A stretch of 64,000 nt of DNA, taken from Agelas oroides. Its lineage: Eukaryota > Porifera > Demospongiae > Agelasida > Agelasidae. How positions within the stretch are numbered: position 1 is the stretch's first letter; every line of letters begins with the position of its first letter. Position numbers and translations under genes: made by a program. The DNA is taken from NCBI GenBank assembly GCA_949130485.1, contig OX422203.1:2509178-2573177 (forward strand), read 5' to 3'. The notes under the pieces were generated by a model that did no database searches, was not told where the DNA came from, and worked only from the letters and a program-made list of their open reading frames with translations. Below, in pieces: positions 21,437 to 34,033 of this stretch.

Positions 21437-24400
21437 AGAGTGTGGTAGAGTGACGTAGAGTCGGGGTAGAGTGTGGTAGAGTGAGGAAGAGTCGGGTCGA
21501 GCCAGGGTAGAGTGTGGAAAAATGAGGTAGATTCGAGATAGAGTGTGGTAGAGTGAGGGAGAGTCGGGTCGAGCCAGGGTAGAGTGTGTTAGAGTGAGGT
21601 ATAGTTGGGTGGAGCCAGGGTAGAATGTGGTAGAGTGAGGTAGAGTCGGGGTAGAGTGTGGTAGAGTGAGCTAGAGTCCGGTCGAGCCAGGGTAGACTGT
21701 GGTAGAGTGAGGTAGAGTCGGGTCGAGCCAGGGTAGAGTGTGGTAGAGTGAGGTAGAATCGGGTCGAGCCAGGGTAGAGTGTGGTAGAGTGAGGTAGAGT
21801 AGGATCGAGCCAGGGTAGAGTGTGCTACAGTGAGGTAGAGTCGGGGTAGAGTGTGGTAGAATGAGGTAGAGTCGGGTCGAGCCAGGGTAGAGTGTGGTAG
21901 AGGAGGTAGAGTCGGGTCGAGCCAGGGTAGAGTGTGGTAGAGTGAGGTAGAGTCGGGTCGAGCCAGGGTAAAGTGTGATAGAGTGAGGAAGAGTCGGGTC
22001 GAGCCAGGGTAGAGTGTGGGAAAATGAGGTAGATTCAAGATAGAGTGTGGTAGAGTGAGGGAGAGTCGGGTCGAGCCAGGGTAGAGTGTGTTAGAGTGAG
22101 GTATAGTTGGGTGGAGCCAGGTTAGAATGTGGTAGAGTGAGGTAGAGTCGGGTCGAGCCAGGGTAGAGTGTGGTAGAGTGATGTAGAGTCGGGGTAGAGT
22201 GTGGTAGAGTGAGGAAGAGTCGGGTCGAGCCAGGGTAGAGTGTGGTAAAGTGAGGTAGAGTCGAGGTAGAGTGTGGTACAGTGAGATAGAGTCGGGTCGA
22301 GCGAAAGTAGAGTGTGGTAGAGTGAGGTGGAGTCGGGTCGAGCCAGGGTACAGTGTGGTAGAGTGAGGTTGAGGCGGGTCGAGCCAGGGTAGAGTGTGAT
22401 AGAGTGAGGTAGAGTCGGGTCGAGCCAGGATAGAGTATGGTAGAGTAAGGTACAGTCGAGTCGAGCAAGGTTAGAGTGTGATAGAGTCAGGTAAAGTCGG
22501 GGTAGAGCGTGGTACAGTGAGATAGAGTCGGGGCGAGCCAGGCTAGATTGTGGAAGAGTGAGGTATAGTCGGGTCGAGCCAGAGTAGAGTGTGGTAGAGT
22601 GAGGTGGAGTCGGGTTTAGCCAGGGTAGAGTGTGCTAGAGTGAGGTACAGTCGGGGTAGAATGTGGTAGAGTGAGATAGAGTCGGGTCGAGCCAGGGTAG
22701 AGTTTGGTAGAGTGAGGTAGAGTTGGGTCGAGCCAGGGTAGATTGTGCTAGAGTGAGGTAGAGTCGGGGTAGAGTGTGGTAGAGTGAGGTAGAGTCGGGT
22801 CCAGCCAGGTAAGAGTGTAGTAGAGGAGGTAGAGTTGGGTCAAGCCAGGGTAGAGTGAGGTAGAGTCTGGTCGAGACAGGGTAAAGTGTGGTAGAGTGAG
22901 GTAGAGTCCGGGTAGAGTGTGGCAGAGTGAAGTAGAGTCGGGTCGAGCCCGGTTAGATTGTTGTAGAACGAGGAAGAGTCCGGTGAGCCAGGGTAGAGTG
23001 TGGTAGAGTGAGGTAGAGTCGGGTCGAGCCAGGATAAAGTGTGGTAGAGTGAGGTAGAGTCCGGCTAGAGTGTGGTAGAGTGAGCTAGAGTCCGGTCGAG
23101 CCAGGGTAGAGTGTGGTAGAGTGAGGTAGAGTCGGGTCGAGCCAGGGTAGAGTGTGATAGAGTGAGGTAGAGTCGGGTCGAGCCAGGGTAGGGTGTGCTA
23201 CAGTGAGGTAGAGTCGGGGTAGAGTGTGGTAGAATGAGGTAGAGTCGGGTCGAGCCAGGGTAGAGTGTGGTAGAGGAGGTAGAGTCGGGTCGAGCCAGGG
23301 TAAAGTGTGATAGAGTGAGGTAGAGTCGGGTCGAGCCAGGGTAGAGTGTGGTAGAGTGAGGTAGAGTCCAGGTAGAGTGTGGTAGAGTGAGGTAGAGTCG
23401 GATCGAGCAAGGGTAGAGTGTGGCAGAGTGAGGTAGAGTCTTGTTGACCCAGGGTAGAGTGTGGTAGAGTGAGGTAGAGTCGGGTCGAGCCAGGGTATAG
23501 TGTGGTAGAGTGAGGTAGAATGAGGGTAGAGTGTGGTAGAGTCAGGTAGATTCGGGTCGAGCCTGGGTAGAGTGTGGTAGAGTGAGGTAGAGTCTGGTCA
23601 AGCCAGGGTAGAGTGTAGTAGAGTTAGGTAGAGTCGGGGTAGAGTGTGGTAGAGTGACGTAGAGTCGTGTCGAGCCAGGGTAGAGTGTGGTAGAGTGAGA
23701 TAGAATCGGGGTACAGTGTAGTAGAGTGAGGTAGAGTCGGGTCGAGCCAGGGTAGAGTGTGATAGAGTGAGGTAGAATCGGGGTAGAGTGTGGTAGACTG
23801 AGGTAGAATCGGGGTACAGTGTAGTAGAGTGAGGTAGAGTCGGGTCGAGCCAGGGTAGAGTGTGGTAGAGTGAGGTAGAGTCAGGGTAGAGTGTGGTAGA
23901 GTGAGGTAGAATCGGATCGAGTCAGGATAAAGTGTGATACAGTGAGATAGAGTCGGGTCGAGCCAGGGTAGAGTGTGGTAGAGTGAGGTAGAGTCTGGGT
24001 AGAGTGTGATAGAGTGAGGTAGATTCTGGTCGAGCCAGAGTAAAGTGTGGTAGAGTGAGGTAGATTCCGGGTAGAGTGTGGCAGAGTGAAGTAGAGTCGG
24101 GTCGAGCCAGGTTAGAGTGTGGTAGAGTGAGGAAGAGTCCGGTGAGCCAGTGTAGAGTGTGGTAGAGTGAGGTAGAGTCGGGTCGAGCCAGGATAAAGTG
24201 TGGTAGAGTGAGGTAGAGTCCGGTTAGAGTGTGGTAGAGTGAGCTAGAGTCCGGTCGAGCCAGGGTAGAGTGTGGTAGAGTGAGGTAGAGTCGGGTCGAG
24301 TAAGGGTAGAGTGTGGTAGAGTGAGGTAGAGTCGGGTCGAGCCAGGGTAGAGTGTGATAGAGTGAGGTAGAGTCGGGTCGAGCCAGGGTAGAGTGTGCTA

Positions 24401-25880
24401 CAGTGAGGTAGAGTCGGGGTAGAGTGTGGTAGAATGAGGTAGAGTCGGGTCGAGCCAGGGTAGAGTGTGGTAGAGGAGGTAGAGTCGGGTCGAGCCAGGG
24501 TAGAGTGTGGTAGAGTGAGGTAGAGTCGGGTCGAGCCAGGGTAAAGTGTGATAGAGTGAGGTACAGTCGGGTCGAGCCAGGGTAGAGTGTGGTAGACTGA
24601 GGTAGAGTCGGGTAGAGTGTGGTAGAGGAGGTAGAGTCGGATCGAGCAAGGGTAGAGTGGGGTAGAGTGAGGTAGAATCCTGTTGACCCAGGGTAGAGTG
24701 TGGTAGAGTGAGGTAGAGTCGGGTCGAGCCAGGGTATAGTGTGGTAGAGTGAGGTAGAATGTGGGTAGAGTGTGGTAGAGTGAGGTAGATTCGGGTCGAG
24801 CCTGGGTAGAGTGTGGTAGAGTGAGGTAGAGTCGGGTCAAGCCAGGGTAGAGTGTAGTAGAGTTAGGTAGAGTCGGGGTAGAGTGTGGTAGAGTGACGTA
24901 GAGTCGTGTCGAGCCAGTGTAGAGTGTGGTAGAGTGAGGTATAGTCGGATCGAGCCACAGTAGATTGTGGTGGAGTGAGCTGCAGTCGGGTCTAGCCAGG
25001 GTAGAGTGTGGTAGAGTGAAGTAGAATCGGGGTACAGTGTAGTAGAGTGAGGTAGAGTCGGGTCGAGCCAGGGTAGAGTGTGATAGAGTGAGGTAGAATC
25101 GGGGTAGACTGTGGTAGAGTGAGGTAGAATCGGGGTACAGTGTAGTAGAGTGAGCTAGAGTCGGGTCGAGCCAGGATTGAGTGTGGTAGAGTGAGGTAGA
25201 GTCAGGGTAGAGTGTGGTAGAGTGAGGTAGAATCGGATCGAGTCAGGATAAAGTGTGATACAGTGAGGCAGAGTCGGGTCAAGTCATGGTAGAGTGTGGT
25301 AGAGTGAGGTAGAATCCTGTTGACCCAGGGTAGAGTGTGGTAGAGTGAGGTAGAGTCGGGGTAGAGTATGGTAGAGTGAGGTAGAGTCGGGTCGAGCCAG
25401 GGTAGAGTGTGGTAGAGTATGGTAGAGTCGGGTCTAGCCAGGGTAGAGTGTGGTAGAGTGAGGTAGACTCGGGTCGAGCCAGGGTATAGTGTGGTAGAGT
25501 GAGGTAGAGCGAGGGTAGAGTGTGGTAGAGTGAGGTAGAGTAGTATCTAGACAGGGTAGATTGTGCTAGAGTGAGGTAGACTCGGGGTAGAGTGTGGTAG
25601 AGTGAGGTAGAGTCGGGTCCAGCCAGGGAAGAGTGTGGTAGAGTGAGGTAGAGTCGGATCCAGCCAGGGAAGAGTGTGGTAGAGTAGGTAGACTTGGGTC
25701 GAGCCAGGGTAGAGTGAAGTAGAGTCTGGTCAAGCCAGGGTAAAGTGTGGTAGAGTGAGGTAGAGTCCGGGTAGAGTGTGGCAGAGTGAAGTAGAGTCGG
25801 GTCGAGCCAGGGTAGAGTGTGGGAGAGTGAGGAAGTGTCCGGTTGAGCCAGGGTAGAGTGTGGTAGAGTGAGGTAGAGTC
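21437..25880 (+). repeat. Large HOR block, copy A (about 4.4 kb)
   Basis: It contains the full series: the GGAAAAATGAGG variant, GCTACAG at 21,824, 23,197 and 24,397 (spacings 1,373 and 1,200), and CTGCAG at 24,980. At about 25,881 the order jumps back to that of 21,648, giving a direct-repeat period of 4,233 bp. The jump lies within an ordinary GGTAGAGTCGGGG submotif, so no foreign sequence marks the junction. Confidence 0.88.
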
Positions 25881-28249
25881 GGGGTAGAGTGTGGTAGAGT
25901 GAGCTAGAGTCCGGTCGAGCCAGGGTAGACTGTGGTAGAGTGAGGTAGAGTCGGGTCGAGCCAGGGTAGAGTGTGGTAGAGTGAGGTAGAATCGGGTCGA
26001 GCCAGGGTAGAGTGTGGTAGAGTGAGGTAGAGTAGGATCGAGCCAGGGTAGAGTGTGCTACAGTGAGGTAGAGTCGGGGTAGAGTGTGGTAGAATGAGGT
26101 AGAGTCGGGTCGAGCCAGGGTAGAGTGTGGTAGAGGAGGTAGAGTCGGGTCGAGCCAGGGTAGAGTGTGGTAGAGTGAGGTAGAGTCGGGTCGAGCCAGG
26201 GTAAAGTGTGATAGAGTGAGGAAGAGTCGGGTCGAGCCAGGGTAGAGTGTGGGAAAATGAGGTAGATTCAAGATAGAGTGTGGTAGAGTGAGGGAGAGTC
26301 GGGTCGAGCCAGGGTAGAGTGTGTTAGAGTGAGGTATAGTTGGGTGGAGCCAGGTTAGAATGTGGTAGAGTGAGGTAGAGTCGGGTCGAGCCAGGGTAGA
26401 GTGTGGTAGAGTGATGTAGAGTCGGGGTAGAGTGTGGTAGAGTGAGGAAGAGTCGGGTCGAGCCAGGGTAGAGTGTGGTAAAGTGAGGTAGAGTCGAGGT
26501 AGAGTGTGGTACAGTGAGATAGAGTCGGGTCGAGCGAAAGTAGAGTGTGGTAGAGTGAGGTGGAGTCGGGTCGAGCCAGGGTACAGTGTGGTAGAGTGAG
26601 GTTGAGGCGGGTCGAGCCAGGGTAGAGTGTGATAGAGTGAGGTAGAGTCGGGTCGAGCCAGGATAGAGTATGGTAGAGTAAGGTACAGTCGAGTCGAGCA
26701 AGGTTAGAGTGTGATAGAGTCAGGTAAAGTCGGGGTAGAGCGTGGTACAGTGAGATAGAGTCGGGGCGAGCCAGGCTAGATTGTGGAAGAGTGAGGTATA
26801 GTCGGGTCGAGCCAGAGTAGAGTGTGGTAGAGTGAGGTGGAGTCGGGTTTAGCCAGGGTAGAGTGTGCTAGAGTGAGGTACAGTCGGGGTAGAATGTGGT
26901 AGAGTGAGATAGAGTCGGGTCGAGCCAGGGTAGAGTTTGGTAGAGTGAGGTAGAGTTGGGTCGAGCCAGGGTAGATTGTGCTAGAGTGAGGTAGAGTCGG
27001 GGTAGAGTGTGGTAGAGTGAGGTAGAGTCGGGTCCAGCCAGGTAAGAGTGTAGTAGAGGAGGTAGAGTTGGGTCAAGCCAGGGTAGAGTGAGGTAGAGTC
27101 TGGTCGAGACAGGGTAAAGTGTGGTAGAGTGAGGTAGAGTCCGGGTAGAGTGTGGCAGAGTGAAGTAGAGTCGGGTCGAGCCCGGTTAGATTGTTGTAGA
27201 ACGAGGAAGAGTCCGGTGAGCCAGGGTAGAGTGTGGTAGAGTGAGGTAGAGTCGGGTCGAGCCAGGATAAAGTGTGGTAGAGTGAGGTAGAGTCCGGCTA
27301 GAGTGTGGTAGAGTGAGCTAGAGTCCGGTCGAGCCAGGGTAGAGTGTGGTAGAGTGAGGTAGAGTCGGGTCGAGCCAGGGTAGAGTGTGATAGAGTGAGG
27401 TAGAGTCGGGTCGAGCCAGGGTAGGGTGTGCTACAGTGAGGTAGAGTCGGGGTAGAGTGTGGTAGAATGAGGTAGAGTCGGGTCGAGCCAGGGTAGAGTG
27501 TGGTAGAGGAGGTAGAGTCGGGTCGAGCCAGGGTAAAGTGTGATAGAGTGAGGTAGAGTCGGGTCGAGCCAGGGTAGAGTGTGGTAGAGTGAGGTAGAGT
27601 CCAGGTAGAGTGTGGTAGAGTGAGGTAGAGTCGGATCGAGCAAGGGTAGAGTGTGGCAGAGTGAGGTAGAGTCTTGTTGACCCAGGGTAGAGTGTGGTAG
27701 AGTGAGGTAGAGTCGGGTCGAGCCAGGGTATAGTGTGGTAGAGTGAGGTAGAATGAGGGTAGAGTGTGGTAGAGTCAGGTAGATTCGGGTCGAGCCTGGG
27801 TAGAGTGTGGTAGAGTGAGGTAGAGTCTGGTCAAGCCAGGGTAGAGTGTAGTAGAGTTAGGTAGAGTCGGGGTAGAGTGTGGTAGAGTGACGTAGAGTCG
27901 TGTCGAGCCAGGGTAGAGTGTGGTAGAGTGAGATAGAATCGGGGTACAGTGTAGTAGAGTGAGGTAGAGTCGGGTCGAGCCAGGGTAGAGTGTGATAGAG
28001 TGAGGTAGAATCGGGGTAGAGTGTGGTAGACTGAGGTAGAATCGGGGTACAGTGTAGTAGAGTGAGGTAGAGTCGGGTCGAGCCAGGGTAGAGTGTGGTA
28101 GAGTGAGGTAGAGTCAGGGTAGAGTGTGGTAGAGTGAGGTAGAATCGGATCGAGTCAGGATAAAGTGTGATACAGTGAGATAGAGTCGGGTCGAGCCAGG
28201 GTAGAGTGTGGTAGAGTGAGGTAGAGTCTGGGTAGAGTGTGATAGAGTG
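25881..28249 (+). repeat. Large HOR block, copy B, truncated to about 2.37 kb
   Basis: It follows 21,648-24,017 at an offset of 4,233 bp, including GCTACAG at 26,057 and 27,430. It stops near 28,249, where the order again jumps back to the start of the series at GAGCTAGAGTCCGG. Copy B therefore lacks the later part of copy A (about 24,018-25,880). The next copy starts 2,348 bp after the equivalent point in this one, and 4,233 + 2,348 = 6,581, the offset between copies A and C. Confidence 0.86.
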
Positions 28250-31200
28250 AGCTAGAGTCCGGTCGAGCCAGGGTAGACTGTGGTAGAGTGAGGTAGAGTC
28301 GGGTCGAGCCAGGGTAGAGTGTGGTAGAGTGAGGTAGAATCGGGTCGAGCCAGGGTAGAGTGTGGTAGAGTGAGGTAGAGTAGGATCGAGCCAGGGTAGA
28401 GTGTGCTACAGTGAGGTAGAGTCGGGGTAGAGTGTGGTAGAATGAGGTAGAGTCGGGTCGAGCCAGGGTAGAGTGTGGTAGAGGAGGTAGAGTCGGGTCG
28501 AGCCAGGGTAGAGTGTGGTAGAGTGAGGTAGAGTCGGGTCGAGCCAGGGTAAAGTGTGATAGAGTGAGGAAGAGTCGGGTCGAGCCAGGGTAGAGTGTGG
28601 GAAAATGAGGTAGATTCAAGATAGAGTGTGGTAGAGTGAGGGAGAGTCGGGTCGAGCCAGGGTAGAGTGTGTTAGAGTGAGGTATAGTTGGGTGGAGCCA
28701 GGTTAGAATGTGGTAGAGTGAGGTAGAGTCGGGTCGAGCCAGGGTAGAGTGTGGTAGAGTGATGTAGAGTCGGGGTAGAGTGTGGTAGAGTGAGGAAGAG
28801 TCGGGTCGAGCCAGGGTAGAGTGTGGTAAAGTGAGGTAGAGTCGAGGTAGAGTGTGGTACAGTGAGATAGAGTCGGGTCGAGCGAAAGTAGAGTGTGGTA
28901 GAGTGAGGTGGAGTCGGGTCGAGCCAGGGTACAGTGTGGTAGAGTGAGGTTGAGGCGGGTCGAGCCAGGGTAGAGTGTGATAGAGTGAGGTAGAGTCGGG
29001 TCGAGCCAGGATAGAGTATGGTAGAGTAAGGTACAGTCGAGTCGAGCAAGGTTAGAGTGTGATAGAGTCAGGTAAAGTCGGGGTAGAGCGTGGTACAGTG
29101 AGATAGAGTCGGGGCGAGCCAGGCTAGATTGTGGAAGAGTGAGGTATAGTCGGGTCGAGCCAGAGTAGAGTGTGGTAGAGTGAGGTGGAGTCGGGTTTAG
29201 CCAGGGTAGAGTGTGCTAGAGTGAGGTACAGTCGGGGTAGAATGTGGTAGAGTGAGATAGAGTCGGGTCGAGCCAGGGTAGAGTTTGGTAGAGTGAGGTA
29301 GAGTTGGGTCGAGCCAGGGTAGATTGTGCTAGAGTGAGGTAGAGTCGGGGTAGAGTGTGGTAGAGTGAGGTAGAGTCGGGTCCAGCCAGGTAAGAGTGTA
29401 GTAGAGGAGGTAGAGTTGGGTCAAGCCAGGGTAGAGTGAGGTAGAGTCTGGTCGAGACAGGGTAAAGTGTGGTAGAGTGAGGTAGAGTCCGGGTAGAGTG
29501 TGGCAGAGTGAAGTAGAGTCGGGTCGAGCCCGGTTAGATTGTTGTAGAACGAGGAAGAGTCCGGTGAGCCAGGGTAGAGTGTGGTAGAGTGAGGTAGAGT
29601 CGGGTCGAGCCAGGATAAAGTGTGGTAGAGTGAGGTAGAGTCCGGCTAGAGTGTGGTAGAGTGAGCTAGAGTCCGGTCGAGCCAGGGTAGAGTGTGGTAG
29701 AGTGAGGTAGAGTCGGGTCGAGCCAGGGTAGAGTGTGATAGAGTGAGGTAGAGTCGGGTCGAGCCAGGGTAGGGTGTGCTACAGTGAGGTAGAGTCGGGG
29801 TAGAGTGTGGTAGAATGAGGTAGAGTCGGGTCGAGCCAGGGTAGAGTGTGGTAGAGGAGGTAGAGTCGGGTCGAGCCAGGGTAAAGTGTGATAGAGTGAG
29901 GTAGAGTCGGGTCGAGCCAGGGTAGAGTGTGGTAGAGTGAGGTAGAGTCCAGGTAGAGTGTGGTAGAGTGAGGTAGAGTCGGATCGAGCAAGGGTAGAGT
30001 GTGGCAGAGTGAGGTAGAGTCTTGTTGACCCAGGGTAGAGTGTGGTAGAGTGAGGTAGAGTCGGGTCGAGCCAGGGTATAGTGTGGTAGAGTGAGGTAGA
30101 ATGAGGGTAGAGTGTGGTAGAGTCAGGTAGATTCGGGTCGAGCCTGGGTAGAGTGTGGTAGAGTGAGGTAGAGTCTGGTCAAGCCAGGGTAGAGTGTAGT
30201 AGAGTTAGGTAGAGTCGGGGTAGAGTGTGGTAGAGTGACGTAGAGTCGTGTCGAGCCAGGGTAGAGTGTGGTAGAGTGAGATAGAATCGGGGTACAGTGT
30301 AGTAGAGTGAGGTAGAGTCGGGTCGAGCCAGGGTAGAGTGTGATAGAGTGAGGTAGAATCGGGGTAGAGTGTGGTAGACTGAGGTAGAATCGGGGTACAG
30401 TGTAGTAGAGTGAGGTAGAGTCGGGTCGAGCCAGGGTAGAGTGTGGTAGAGTGAGGTAGAGTCAGGGTAGAGTGTGGTAGAGTGAGGTAGAATCGGATCG
30501 AGTCAGGATAAAGTGTGATACAGTGAGATAGAGTCGGGTCGAGCCAGGGTAGAGTGTGGTAGAGTGAGGTAGAGTCTGGGTAGAGTGTGATAGAGTGAGG
30601 TAGATTCTGGTCGAGCCAGAGTAAAGTGTGGTAGAGTGAGGTAGATTCCGGGTAGAGTGTGGCAGAGTGAAGTAGAGTCGGGTCGAGCCAGGTTAGAGTG
30701 TGGTAGAGTGAGGAAGAGTCCGGTGAGCCAGTGTAGAGTGTGGTAGAGTGAGGTAGAGTCGGGTCGAGCCAGGATAAAGTGTGGTAGAGTGAGGTAGAGT
30801 CCGGTTAGAGTGTGGTAGAGTGAGCTAGAGTCCGGTCGAGCCAGGGTAGAGTGTGGTAGAGTGAGGTAGAGTCGGGTCGAGTAAGGGTAGAGTGTGGTAG
30901 AGTGAGGTAGAGTCGGGTCGAGCCAGGGTAGAGTGTGATAGAGTGAGGTAGAGTCGGGTCGAGCCAGGGTAGAGTGTGCTACAGTGAGGTAGAGTCGGGG
31001 TAGAGTGTGGTAGAATGAGGTAGAGTCGGGTCGAGCCAGGGTAGAGTGTGGTAGAGGAGGTAGAGTCGGGTCGAGCCAGGGTAGAGTGTGGTAGAGTGAG
31101 GTAGAGTCGGGTCGAGCCAGGGTAAAGTGTGATAGAGTGAGGTACAGTCGGGTCGAGCCAGGGTAGAGTGTGGTAGACTGAGGTAGAGTCGGGTAGAGTG

Positions 31201-32461
31201 TGGTAGAGGAGGTAGAGTCGGATCGAGCAAGGGTAGAGTGGGGTAGAGTGAGGTAGAATCCTGTTGACCCAGGGTAGAGTGTGGTAGAGTGAGGTAGAGT
31301 CGGGTCGAGCCAGGGTATAGTGTGGTAGAGTGAGGTAGAATGTGGGTAGAGTGTGGTAGAGTGAGGTAGATTCGGGTCGAGCCTGGGTAGAGTGTGGTAG
31401 AGTGAGGTAGAGTCGGGTCAAGCCAGGGTAGAGTGTAGTAGAGTTAGGTAGAGTCGGGGTAGAGTGTGGTAGAGTGACGTAGAGTCGTGTCGAGCCAGTG
31501 TAGAGTGTGGTAGAGTGAGGTATAGTCGGATCGAGCCACAGTAGATTGTGGTGGAGTGAGCTGCAGTCGGGTCTAGCCAGGGTAGAGTGTGGTAGAGTGA
31601 AGTAGAATCGGGGTACAGTGTAGTAGAGTGAGGTAGAGTCGGGTCGAGCCAGGGTAGAGTGTGATAGAGTGAGGTAGAATCGGGGTAGACTGTGGTAGAG
31701 TGAGGTAGAATCGGGGTACAGTGTAGTAGAGTGAGCTAGAGTCGGGTCGAGCCAGGATTGAGTGTGGTAGAGTGAGGTAGAGTCAGGGTAGAGTGTGGTA
31801 GAGTGAGGTAGAATCGGATCGAGTCAGGATAAAGTGTGATACAGTGAGGCAGAGTCGGGTCAAGTCATGGTAGAGTGTGGTAGAGTGAGGTAGAATCCTG
31901 TTGACCCAGGGTAGAGTGTGGTAGAGTGAGGTAGAGTCGGGGTAGAGTATGGTAGAGTGAGGTAGAGTCGGGTCGAGCCAGGGTAGAGTGTGGTAGAGTA
32001 TGGTAGAGTCGGGTCTAGCCAGGGTAGAGTGTGGTAGAGTGAGGTAGACTCGGGTCGAGCCAGGGTATAGTGTGGTAGAGTGAGGTAGAGCGAGGGTAGA
32101 GTGTGGTAGAGTGAGGTAGAGTAGTATCTAGACAGGGTAGATTGTGCTAGAGTGAGGTAGACTCGGGGTAGAGTGTGGTAGAGTGAGGTAGAGTCGGGTC
32201 CAGCCAGGGAAGAGTGTGGTAGAGTGAGGTAGAGTCGGATCCAGCCAGGGAAGAGTGTGGTAGAGTAGGTAGACTTGGGTCGAGCCAGGGTAGAGTGAAG
32301 TAGAGTCTGGTCAAGCCAGGGTAAAGTGTGGTAGAGTGAGGTAGAGTCCGGGTAGAGTGTGGCAGAGTGAAGTAGAGTCGGGTCGAGCCAGGTTAGAGTG
32401 TGGGAGAGTTTGGAAGTGTCCGGTTGAGCCAGGGTAGAGTGTGGTAGAGTGAGGTAGAGTC
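28250..32461 (+). repeat. Large HOR block, copy C (about 4.2 kb)
   Basis: It matches copy A at a constant offset of 6,581 bp from about 21,669 to 25,880: GCTACAG 23,197 to 29,778 and 24,397 to 30,978, CTGCAG 24,980 to 31,561. The constant offset over about 4.2 kb means no net unit gain or loss between the two, so this is a very recent duplication. They part near 25,881/32,462, where A jumps into copy B and C reads on through GAGCAAGGATAAAG. Confidence 0.88.
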
Positions 32462-32678
32462 GGGTCGAGCAAGGATAAAGTGTGGTAGAGTGACGTAGAG
32501 TTGGGGTAGAGTGTGGTAGAGTGAGCTAGAGTCCGGTCGAGCCAGGGTAGAGTGTGGTGGAGTGAGGTAGAGTCGGGTCGAGCCAGGGTAGAGTGTGGTA
32601 GAGTGAGGTAGAATCGGGTCGAGCCAGGGTAGAGTGTGGTAGAGTGAGGTACAGTCGGCTCGAGCCAGGGTAGAGTGT

Positions 32679-32872
32679 GCTACAGTGAGGTAGAGTCGGG
32701 GTAGAGTGTGGTAGAATGAGGTAGAGTCGGGTCGAGCCAGGGTAGAGTGTGGTAGAGGAGGTAGAGTCGGGTCGAGCCAGGGTAGAGTGTGGTAGAGTGA
32801 GGTAGAATCGGGTCGAGCCAGGGTAGAGTGTGGTAGAGTGAGGTACAGTCGGCTCGAGCCAGGGTAGAGTGT
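32679..32872 (+). repeat. 194-bp cassette duplicated locally
   Basis: It runs from GCTACAG at 32,679 to GCTATAG at 32,873 and parses as S (31), L (41), the 40-bp GAGGAGG unit, L and L, which sum to 194. The pair recurs at 37,066 and 37,260 with the same 194-bp spacing, so the local duplication predates the 4.4-kb tandem duplication. The C-to-T change that makes GCTATAG occurs only in the left pair. Confidence 0.88.
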
Positions 32873-33104
32873 GCTATAGTGAGGTAGAGTCGGGGTAGAG
32901 TGTGGTAGAATGAGGTAGAGTCGGGTCGAGCCAGGGTAGAGTGTGGTAGAGGAGGTAGAGTCGGGTCGAGCCAGGGTAGAGTGTGGTAGAGTGAGTTAGA
33001 GTCCAGGTAGAGTGTGGTAGAGTGAGGTAGAGTCGGGTCGAGCCCGGATATAGTGTGGTAGAGTGAGGTAGAATGAGGGCAGAGTGTGGTAGAGTGAGGT
33101 AGAA

Positions 33105-33700
33105 CCAGATCGAGCCAGGATAAAGTGTCATACAGTGAGGTAGAGTCGGGTAAAGCCAGGGTAGAGTGTGGTAGAGTGAGGTAGAATCTGAGTAGAGTGT
33201 GGTAGAGTGAGGTAGAGTCGGGTCCAGCCTGGGTAGAGTGTGGTAGAGTGAGGTAGATTGCTGTTGACCCAGGGTAGAGTGTGGTAGAGTGAGGTAGAGT
33301 CGGGGTAGAGAATGGTAGAGTGAGGTAGAGTCGGATCGAGCCAGGGTAGAGTGTGGTAGAGTAAGGGAGAGTCGGATCTAGCCAGGGTAGAGTGTGGTAG
33401 AGTGAGATAGAATCGGGTTTAGCCACGGTATAGTGTGGTAGAGTGAGGTAGAGTGAGGGTAGAGTGTGGTAGAGTGAGGTAGAATCGGGTCGAGCCATGG
33501 TAGAGTGTGGTAGAGTGAGGTACAGTCCGGGTAGGGTGTGGTAGCGTGATGTAGAGTCAGGTGGAGCCAGGGTAGAGTGTGGTACAGTGAGGTAGAGTCG
33601 GGTCGAGCCATGGTAGAGTGTGGTAGAGTGAGGTAGAGTCTGGGTAGAGTGTGGTAGAGTGAGGTAGAATGAGTGTAGAGTGTGGTAGAGTGAGGTAGTA
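33105..33700 (+). repeat. 596-bp HOR (CCAGATCGAG doublet), left pair
   Basis: CCAGATCGAG at 33,105 recurs at 33,701. I counted the equivalent stretch at 37,492-38,087: 16 units, 10 L and 6 S, totalling 596. The same doublet occurs at 37,492/38,088, 40,092/40,687, 44,568/45,164 and 47,209/47,804 with spacings of 595-596. A GTTGACCCA unit and a GTGTCATACAG unit lie inside each copy. Confidence 0.9.
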
Positions 33701-34033
33701 CCAGATCGAGCCAGGATAAAGTGTCATACAGTGAGGTAGAGTCGGGTCGAGCCAGGGTAGAGTGTGGTAGAGTGAGGTAGAATCTGAGTAGAGTGTGGTA
33801 GAGTGAGGTAGAGTCGGGTCCAGCCTGGGTAGAGTGTGGTAGAGTGAGGTAGAGTCCTGTTGACCCAGGGTAGAGTGTGGTAGAGTGAAGTAGAGTCGGG
33901 GTAGAGTGTGGTAGAGTGATGTAGATTCGGGTCGAGCCAGGGTAGAGTGTGGTAGAGTGAGGTAGTGTCGGGGTAGAGTGTGGTAGAGTGAGGTAGAGTC
34001 GGGGTAGAGAATGGTAGAGTGAGGTAGAGTCGG

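Larger units (their letters stand above)
29676..34033 (+). repeat. Tandem pair, left member (about 4,358 bp)
   Basis: The segment starting just before GCTACAG at 29,778 is repeated immediately downstream. The offset is 4,358 bp at 29,778 and 4,387 bp from about 31,561 onward (CTGCAG 31,561 to 35,948; GCTACAG 32,873 to 37,260; CCAGATCGAG 33,105 to 37,492). It overlaps the last part of copy C because it is a second, later duplication laid over the first. A 194-bp local duplication is visible inside it at 32,679-32,872. Confidence 0.86.

Noticed and set aside
25870..25900. Mobile-element excision or target-site duplication at the copy A/B junction
   Set aside because: The junction lies inside a normal submotif shared by both sides, with no extra bases. 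Homologous or slipped exchange explains it.
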